Part shown: in pieces, positions 58,591 through 64,000 of the stretch | Layout of the letters: every line of letters starts with the position of its first letter | Position numbering within the stretch: position 1 is the first letter of the stretch | NCBI RefSeq assembly: GCF_039545795.1 | Contig: NZ_CP154260.1 | Coordinates: 2,051,001-2,115,000, forward strand | Origin: Chitinophaga niabensis | GTDB lineage: Bacteria > Bacteroidota > Bacteroidia > Chitinophagales > Chitinophagaceae | Direction: 5' to 3' | DNA: 64,000 nucleotides | Position numbers and translations under genes: made by a program | Notes under the pieces: model-generated | What the model was told of the DNA's origin: nothing | The model's input: the letters and a program-made list of their open reading frames with translations, nothing else | The model's database searches: none

Positions 58591-59718
58591 ATGAATGACA
58601 AGAATAAAAAACATGCCATCGTCCGCTTTGCACCAAAGGGGAATGACAGTTTTTTCGAAATGGTGAAAGCGAAAGTGGATGATTATTTCACTACCAATAA
58701 ATTATCCCGTTATGCCACTAAAGGCATGTGGGTGAAAACAGTGGTGATGATACTGATCTACGTAGCACCTTATGTGCTGATGGTTACCGGTGTTGGTGCA
58801 TCCAGTAACTGGCTTTATCTTGGATTCTGGGCACTGATGGGCCTGGGGGTTGTAGGGATTGGTACCTCTGTAATGCACGATGCCAATCACGGTACCTATT
58901 CTTCTAAAAAGAATGTGAACTCACTAATGGCATATATATTGGAAATGATCGGCGGGTACAGCGTTACCTGGAAGATTCAGCACAATATATTGCACCATAC
59001 CTACACCAATGTATCCGGCCTGGACGAAGATATTGATACCACTGCACTGCTGCGTTTCTCTCCGAATCATAAGCTGCGCTGGTTCCATCGTTTTCAGTTC
59101 CTTTATGCCTGGTGCCTCTACGCAGTAATGACCCTGTTCTGGATGACGGTAAAAGAATACCGTCAGCTGGTACGCTACAATCAGTTCTCCCTGCTCAAGA
59201 AAGCTAAAACCACATTGCCAAAAGCCATCACCCATCTTACTTTGTATAAACTGTTCTATTACGGTTATATCATTGCATTACCCTTACTGTTCTCAGGCGT
59301 TTCCTGGTGGATGGTATTAGTAGGTTTTGCCGTGATGCATGTGATCGCAGGTGTTGCGCTGGCTTGTATATTCCAGCTGGCCCACGTGATGGAAACATCT
59401 TCTTATGCTGAGCCGGTAATGGATGAAGGTGGTGAACAAAGGATGGAAGAGAACTGGGCCGTGCATCAGTTACTGAACACTACTAACTATGCGCCCCGTA
59501 ATAAATGGCTTTCCTGGTTTATTGGTGGATTGAACTACCAGATAGAACACCATCTGTTCCCGGGTATCTGCCATGTGCATTACGCTAAATTGTCGCCTAT
59601 CATTCATAGTTCCGCGCAAGCCTTTGGTTTGCCCTATAATGTACAGCCTACTTTCCTGCATGCCCTTTGGGACCATGCCCGGATGTTACATATGTTGGGA
59701 CGAAAGCCCAGGACATAA
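58591..59718 (+). CDS. Membrane fatty acid (acyl-lipid/acyl-CoA) desaturase
   Basis: 375 residues. The three histidine boxes of the di-iron desaturases are HDANH (96-100), HNILHH (131-136) and QIEHH (about 322-326, in LNYQIEHHLFPGICHVHYAK). Hydrophobic hairpins lie at about 48-95 and 225-262. The QxxHH third box is that of front-end (delta-5/6-like) desaturases. There is no fused cytochrome b5 domain. It introduces a double bond into membrane acyl chains and is probably involved in fluidity. It is divergent from the MFS exporter across a palindromic region and is followed by a terminator. Confidence 0.94.
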   Translation: MNDKNKKHAIVRFAPKGNDSFFEMVKAKVDDYFTTNKLSRYATKGMWVKTVVMILIYVAPYVLMVTGVGASSNWLYLGFWALMGLGVVGIGTSVMHDANHGTYSSKKNVNSLMAYILEMIGGYSVTWKIQHNILHHTYTNVSGLDEDIDTTALLRFSPNHKLRWFHRFQFLYAWCLYAVMTLFWMTVKEYRQLVRYNQFSLLKKAKTTLPKAITHLTLYKLFYYGYIIALPLLFSGVSWWMVLVGFAVMHVIAGVALACIFQLAHVMETSSYAEPVMDEGGEQRMEENWAVHQLLNTTNYAPRNKWLSWFIGGLNYQIEHHLFPGICHVHYAKLSPIIHSSAQAFGLPYNVQPTFLHALWDHARMLHMLGRKPRT

Positions 59719-59722
59719 AAAA

Positions 59723-59756
59723 AGGGCGGTAAGAATACCGCCCTCATAAATTTTTT
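59723..59756 (+). terminator. Intrinsic terminator of the desaturase gene
   Basis: AGGGCGGTA (59723-59731) pairs with TACCGCCCT (59736-59744); a T6 run is at 59751-59756. The remaining 210 bases up to the kynureninase gene show no gene. Confidence 0.9.
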
Positions 59757-59967
59757 AACCATATCCTATGAAAAACCTTAACAAAGATAGGCAGAGAACT
59801 TTCCCTCCAATACTTCATTTTGCCAACGTGCAGTTTTATCTGGTGAACGTAGCGTTTTTACTGTTGTTAACCGAAACTTAACAGTTATTAAAATCTTCCC
59901 TTTTGCGGAAGTAGTTGATTACTAATCTTTTTGGTCTGAATTGTCATAAATTGCTAACTTGCTGCTT

Positions 59968-61230
59968 ATGACAACAAAATTTGAAGCCTCCGCATCTTTT
60001 GCGCAAAGCATGGATGTGCTTGATCCTCTGCACGTTCTGAAATCCCGTTTCCACTTCCCGCAACACCAGGGAAAAGACAGTATCTATTTCTGTGGCAATT
60101 CCCTCGGATTACAACCAAAGAGCGTCACTGCGGCTATACAGCAGGAATTATCCGATTGGCAGGAAATGGCGGTAGAAGGTTACTTTCGTGCTAAAAATCC
60201 CTGGTTATACTATCAGTACAATTTCGGGAAAGGATTATCTGCTATGATGGGTTGCAGTGAGGAAGAAGTGACCGTCATGAATACGCTTACCGTAAACCTT
60301 CACCTGATCCTGCAAAGCTTTTACCGCCCCACGAAGGATCGTTTTAAGATCATCATGGAAGCCGGTGCTTTCCCCTCTGACCAGTATGCCATAGAAACCG
60401 CCGTAAAACTCCATGGCTTTGATCCGGAAACCGCTATTGTGGAAGTACATCCTGTAGCCGGTGAAAAGCTATTGCGCAGGGAAGTGATCCTGCAAACCAT
60501 ACAGGACCATAAGGATACCCTGGCACTGGTGCTGATGGGCGGCATCAATTACTACACCGGCCAATTCTATGATATACCCGCTATTACTGCAGCAGCTCAT
60601 AAAACAGGCGCTTATGCCGGTTGGGACCTCGCGCATGTGGCTGGCAATATTCCTTTACAGTTACATAACTGGGATGTGGATTTTGCCGTTTGGTGTTCCT
60701 ATAAATACCTGAACGCCGGCCCCGGCGCAGCAGGTGGCCTGTATGTACATGAACGTTTTGGGAATGATCCTGCTTTCCCGCGTTTAGGTGGCTGGTGGGG
60801 AAATGATGAGAAAACCCGCTTCAAAATGGAAAAAGGTTTTGTGCCCAGGAAAGGAGCTGCAGGATGGCAGATCAGCACTGCACAGGTGTTTAATATGGTA
60901 GCCCTGAAAGCATCTATGGAAATATTTGAGGAAGCAGGTATCCATGTATTACGCGAAAAGAGTTTGCAGCTCACCGCTTACCTGGAACACCTGATCCGCC
61001 AATCCCCCTTACCATGTGAGATCATCACACCGGAAGATCCAACGCAGAGAGGTGCACAGCTTTCTTTATTCTTCCCCGAAAATGGAAAGGCTGTTCACGC
61101 GCAAATGATGGAAACAGGTATTATCTGTGACTATCGTGAACCAGGTGTGATCCGGCTGGCACCTGCACCTTTGTATTGTTCCTATATGGATGTATTCAGG
61201 TTTTATGAAGTACTTAAATTGAAAAGATGA
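59968..61230 (+). CDS. kynU: Kynureninase
   Basis: 420 residues from the ATG at 59968. This is the usual kynureninase length. Family signatures: YFCGNSLGLQPKSV near the start, EAGAFPSDQYAIET, WDLAHVAGNIPLQLHNWDVD with the PLP-binding Asp, and WCSYKYLNAGPGAAGGLYVH with the PLP Lys (246), then GWWGNDEKTRFKMEKGF. It cleaves kynurenine or 3-hydroxykynurenine to anthranilate(s) and alanine in the cytoplasm. No other tryptophan-catabolism gene is in view. It is coupled by an ATGA overlap to the GDSL hydrolase. Confidence 0.96.
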   Translation: MTTKFEASASFAQSMDVLDPLHVLKSRFHFPQHQGKDSIYFCGNSLGLQPKSVTAAIQQELSDWQEMAVEGYFRAKNPWLYYQYNFGKGLSAMMGCSEEEVTVMNTLTVNLHLILQSFYRPTKDRFKIIMEAGAFPSDQYAIETAVKLHGFDPETAIVEVHPVAGEKLLRREVILQTIQDHKDTLALVLMGGINYYTGQFYDIPAITAAAHKTGAYAGWDLAHVAGNIPLQLHNWDVDFAVWCSYKYLNAGPGAAGGLYVHERFGNDPAFPRLGGWWGNDEKTRFKMEKGFVPRKGAAGWQISTAQVFNMVALKASMEIFEEAGIHVLREKSLQLTAYLEHLIRQSPLPCEIITPEDPTQRGAQLSLFFPENGKAVHAQMMETGIICDYREPGVIRLAPAPLYCSYMDVFRFYEVLKLKR

Positions 61231-61829
61231 AAATAAATACCTGGCTGGCCCTGGGCGATTCTTATACCATTGGCGAAGGCGTTCCCTTACACGAAAATTA
61301 TCCTTACCAGGCATTGCAGTTACTGCGTAATCGTGGCTTATTATTCCACGCGCCGGAGATCATTGCCAAAACCGGCTGGACGAGTGATGAACTTATCGCG
61401 CATATACAGCAGGTACGTTTACAGCAGGAGTATGATATGGTAAGTATCCTGATCGGTGTAAATAACCAATACCGCGGCATGGATGTAAAGGATTTTGAAA
61501 CTACGCTGGAATGGCTGGCTGCAAAAGCATTACAGCTCACCAATAATCATGTGGAAAGGGTAGTGGTGATCAGTATTCCCGACTGGGGTGTTACTCCTTT
61601 TGCACAGGATCGTGATGCCAATGCTATTCACAATGCCATTGATCAGTTCAACGCCGTTAATCTGAAAGTCAGTAAAGAAAAAGGATTCCATTACATAGAT
61701 ATTACCACCGGCTACCGGAGCACCGGCATGTTACAGGAAAGTGTGGTAGAAGATAAACTGCATCCATCAGGGAAGGTTTATAAAGAATGGGCGGAAAAGG
61801 TAGCGGAAGTTTTTTATATTGGAAAATGA
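61227..61829 (+). CDS. Cytoplasmic SGNH/GDSL hydrolase
   Basis: 200 residues, no signal peptide. Block I LALGDSYTIGEGV carries the nucleophile Ser (GDSY), TGWTSDEL lies near block II, SILIGVNNQYRGMD gives the block III Asn, and DKLHPSGKVYKEWAEKV supplies the Asp/His pair. It is an esterase or lipase-type enzyme with unknown substrate. It overlaps kynU by 4 bases and the next beta-helix gene by 4 bases (ATGA each), so the three are one transcript. Confidence 0.94.
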   Translation: MKINTWLALGDSYTIGEGVPLHENYPYQALQLLRNRGLLFHAPEIIAKTGWTSDELIAHIQQVRLQQEYDMVSILIGVNNQYRGMDVKDFETTLEWLAAKALQLTNNHVERVVVISIPDWGVTPFAQDRDANAIHNAIDQFNAVNLKVSKEKGFHYIDITTGYRSTGMLQESVVEDKLHPSGKVYKEWAEKVAEVFYIGK

Positions 61830-63784
61830 AACACGTTATGATCTTTTGCTGCTTCTTTGTCTTGGGCAGCACATTCTCCTATGCGCAGAACAGGTCTCAA
61901 TGGGTATATCCCGATAAAAAAGGCCGGCTCGTTTATAAAACCACAGCCGCCGGGGACCGTATCATGGACTTCTCTTATGCAGGATATAAAGGCGGCGGAG
62001 TAGTCCTGCCCAATGTACCTGTGAAGAAAAAAGTAGCCCCATCCGGTAGCACAGATGATACACAACTCATCCAATCCGCCATTGACGAAGTATCCGCTTT
62101 GCCTTTACAACAGGGCTTCCGGGGAACGGTATTACTGGAGCCGGGTATTTTTACCTGTGCCGGTTCGCTGAATATACATGCCACAGGTGTTGTGTTGCGT
62201 GGCAGTGGAAGTGGTAAAAATGGTACTACTATTAAAATGACAGGCCCCAAACATGCAGCCATTTTAATAGGAGTAGCAGGAAAACAAGCTGCTGGTTCCA
62301 AAAGCATTCCTGTAACAGATACTTACCTTCCTGCAGGTACTTCTTCCTTCAAAGTAGCCGATGCTGTTGCTTTTTCAAAAGGTGATCAGATCCTCGTAAA
62401 GAAACCTGTCACAGAAGAATGGATCCACCAGATGGAAATGGATAATTTAAAACGTGATGGTAAACCACAGACATGGATCAGTAAGAATTCCTTCCTGGTA
62501 ATGGAACGGAAGATCACTTCCATTTCCGGTAATACCATCACCATAGATATTCCACTGGCAGATGGTGGAAAGGGTATTGTGATCAGCCATGCCGGAGCTT
62601 CCACACGTATTACAGATGCTGGTGTGGAACAATTGCACATACAATGCCCGCCACTGGAAATTGATTACGGTCATGCACCGTATTCCGGTATTAAGATCAA
62701 TGCAGACGACTGCTGGGTGAAAGATGTATACTGCGAAGAAACCATGAACACCACTACCTTAGCAGGTAACCGCATTACCATGCAGCAGGTGGTGGTAACA
62801 CATACTTACACCAACCTGGGTGCTTCCAAACCAACTGATTTCAGCCTGGAAGGCAGCCAGAACCTGATAGACCGCTGCGAAGTAACAGGAGGTAACACTT
62901 ACTTTGTTTGGACGGCTGGTTTGAGAGCTGGGCCCAATGTTATATTGAACAGTACTTTCCGTGGCCATGGCAGCCGTATTCAGCCACATATGCGTTGGTC
63001 AACCGGTTTGCTGGTAGACAATTGTACCGTAGCAGATGGAGGTATTGATTTCATGAACCGTGGTGTTGCCGGCTCAGGTCATGGCTGGACGATGGGTTGG
63101 GGTGTTGCATGGAATTGTATAGCTAAAACGTATGTGATCCAAAACCCCCCCGGTGCTGCAAACTGGGCTATCGGATGTATTGGTACAAGATACCAGACAG
63201 CGCGTTTGTTTGACAGCAGTCCTATCTTGCCGGATGGTAATTTTGATTCCCATGATAAACCGGTTTTTCCGCAAAGTCTTTATCTGGCGCAATTATCCGA
63301 ACGCCTGGGTAATAAAGCATTGCAGAATATTGGGTATAAAGAGAATGGAGGATTCACCAATAAACAGGTAGCGCCATTACCTCCTTTGAAAGCAGAAACA
63401 GATCCTGTATACGGCATCAACAAAGCCTTACACCGCCCGATTAATACAAGTGGTGGTACACGTGGTGAAAATACCCTTGATGGTGATCCCGCTACGTACT
63501 GGACTACAGATGAAGGTAAAACAACCGGTACTTTGGAAATTGATATGGAAAACCCTGCAGAACTCAGTGCCATTGCTATCAGCGAAGTATTGGGGAATAG
63601 GGTGACAGCTTATAAAGTAGAAGGGCAGGTGAACAGCGACTGGAAATTGTTAGCGGAAGGTACTGCTATCGGCAAACGTAAAACAGCTGAATTCCCAAAG
63701 GAAACGATCTGGAAAGTACGAGTAACGATCATCAGTGCAACAGACAGGCCTGCTATCAGTGAAGTGGGTTTGTATCTGAAATAA
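61826..63784 (+). CDS. Secreted beta-helix protein with C-terminal F5/8C domain
   Basis: 652 residues from the ATG at 61826, which gives the signal MKHVMIFCCFFVLGSTFSYA. A right-handed beta-helix follows at about 65-490 (TQLIQSAIDEVSALPLQQGF, ATGVVLRGSGSGKNGTTIKM, MNRGVAGSGHGWTMGWGVAW). The discoidin/F5-8C domain is at about 530-652 (ALHRPINTSGGTRGENTLDG, then DPATYWTTDEG). Same family as the protein at 24561, sharing RGT-LLE-G, GVVLRG-G-G and GSGHGW, but lacking the CBM96-like and type IX sorting modules. Probably a periplasmic or outer-surface glycan-active protein. Its last codons are copied downstream (63863 onward). Confidence 0.9.
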   Translation: MKHVMIFCCFFVLGSTFSYAQNRSQWVYPDKKGRLVYKTTAAGDRIMDFSYAGYKGGGVVLPNVPVKKKVAPSGSTDDTQLIQSAIDEVSALPLQQGFRGTVLLEPGIFTCAGSLNIHATGVVLRGSGSGKNGTTIKMTGPKHAAILIGVAGKQAAGSKSIPVTDTYLPAGTSSFKVADAVAFSKGDQILVKKPVTEEWIHQMEMDNLKRDGKPQTWISKNSFLVMERKITSISGNTITIDIPLADGGKGIVISHAGASTRITDAGVEQLHIQCPPLEIDYGHAPYSGIKINADDCWVKDVYCEETMNTTTLAGNRITMQQVVVTHTYTNLGASKPTDFSLEGSQNLIDRCEVTGGNTYFVWTAGLRAGPNVILNSTFRGHGSRIQPHMRWSTGLLVDNCTVADGGIDFMNRGVAGSGHGWTMGWGVAWNCIAKTYVIQNPPGAANWAIGCIGTRYQTARLFDSSPILPDGNFDSHDKPVFPQSLYLAQLSERLGNKALQNIGYKENGGFTNKQVAPLPPLKAETDPVYGINKALHRPINTSGGTRGENTLDGDPATYWTTDEGKTTGTLEIDMENPAELSAIAISEVLGNRVTAYKVEGQVNSDWKLLAEGTAIGKRKTAEFPKETIWKVRVTIISATDRPAISEVGLYLK

Positions 63785-64000
63785 GATAAGTAAGCCCGCC
63801 TGCTATTAGTGAAGCGGGTTGTATCTGAAATAAAAATAGTAATAAGATATTTATCCAGGCCCGCCTGCTATCAGTGAAGTGGGTTTGTATCTGAAGTAAG
63901 ATAAGTAAGCCCCGCCTGCTATCAGTGAAGCGGGTTGTATCTGAAATAAAAATAGTAATAAGATATTTATCCAGGCCCGCCTGCTATCAGTGAAGTGGGT
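63748..64000 (+). repeat. About 115-bp compound tandem array beginning at the gene's 3' end
   Basis: Alternating units: A1 63748-63797, B1 63798-63862, A2 63863-63913, B2 63914-63978, A3 from 63979 past the window end. All start GCCTGCTAT(C/T)AGTGAAG. A units keep the coding form of the gene's last codons (ISEVGLYLK stop, AAA or AAG); B units have GCG and lack one T. Several junctions form CCCGC/GCGGG or CCCGC/GTGGG hairpins. The full copy number lies outside the window. Confidence 0.92.

Overview
The window is a stretch of a Bacteroidota chromosome. The evidence is three complete SusC/SusD outer-membrane pairs plus a fourth cut by the left edge, ECF sigma/FecR pairs, two proteins with type IX secretion C-terminal domains, LytS/LytT regulation, and promoters of the TTTG/TAnnTTTG kind. 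The gene content (STN-type SusC, many carbohydrate-active secreted proteins, TlpA-like and NHL lipoproteins) fits a soil glycan degrader of the Chitinophaga type (family Chitinophagaceae). That placement is inferred from protein style, not from a marker gene. No rRNA, tRNA, CRISPR array, transposase or phage gene was seen.

Layout. 1-6.1 kb (minus): a SusC/SusD pair (SusD cut by the window edge), a VOC-fold protein and a GH43 arabinanase-like enzyme. 6.2-11.2 kb: a GT39-type membrane glycosyltransferase, a double-SGNH T9SS-secreted protein and an EamA transporter. 11.3-13.9 kb (minus): an MCE/Mla lipid transport operon. 14.7-23.5 kb: sigma, FecR, SusC, SusD, phosphodiester glycosidase and NHL lipoprotein. 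23.7-24.4 kb: a class D beta-lactamase gene broken by one in-frame TAG. 24.6-27.3 kb: a T9SS-exported beta-helix protein. 31.7-27.4 kb (minus): a five-gene operon START / SDR / SDR / LytS kinase / LytT regulator in which each junction is a 4-base ATGA overlap. 32-36.6 kb: unknown secreted proteins, YhcH, and a SufR-like regulator divergent from superoxide dismutase. 36.6-45 kb: a second sigma/FecR/SusC/SusD set ending in a TlpA-like thiol-disulfide protein. 45.2-56.9 kb: a GntR-controlled utilisation locus (two sialidase-fold proteins, SusC/SusD, a Kelch-symporter fusion, two unrecognised proteins and the stub of a GH2-like gene). 57-59.7 kb: an MFS exporter divergent from a fatty acid desaturase. 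60-63.8 kb: kynureninase, a GDSL hydrolase and a second beta-helix protein, coupled by ATGA overlaps.

The most unusual signals are small. (1) After several genes, copies of the gene's own last codons, stop included, lie just downstream of the stop codon (23.5, 45.9 and 63.75 kb). In the 23.5 and 45.9 kb cases every difference in the sense codons is synonymous; at 63.75 kb this holds for one class of copies only. A different tandem array follows the stub at 56.7 kb. (2) The GntR gene and the locus it precedes share a TGTAGTACATA operator-like site, in both cases next to a TAnnTTTG box. (3) A 30-base palindrome, TAATAAAC-N14-GTTTATTA, occurs both upstream of the SufR-like/SOD pair and in the MFS/desaturase divergent region, identical at 25 of 30 positions. 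(4) The START/SDR/SDR/LytS/LytT operon looks like an undescribed lipid-handling module wired to its own two-component system.
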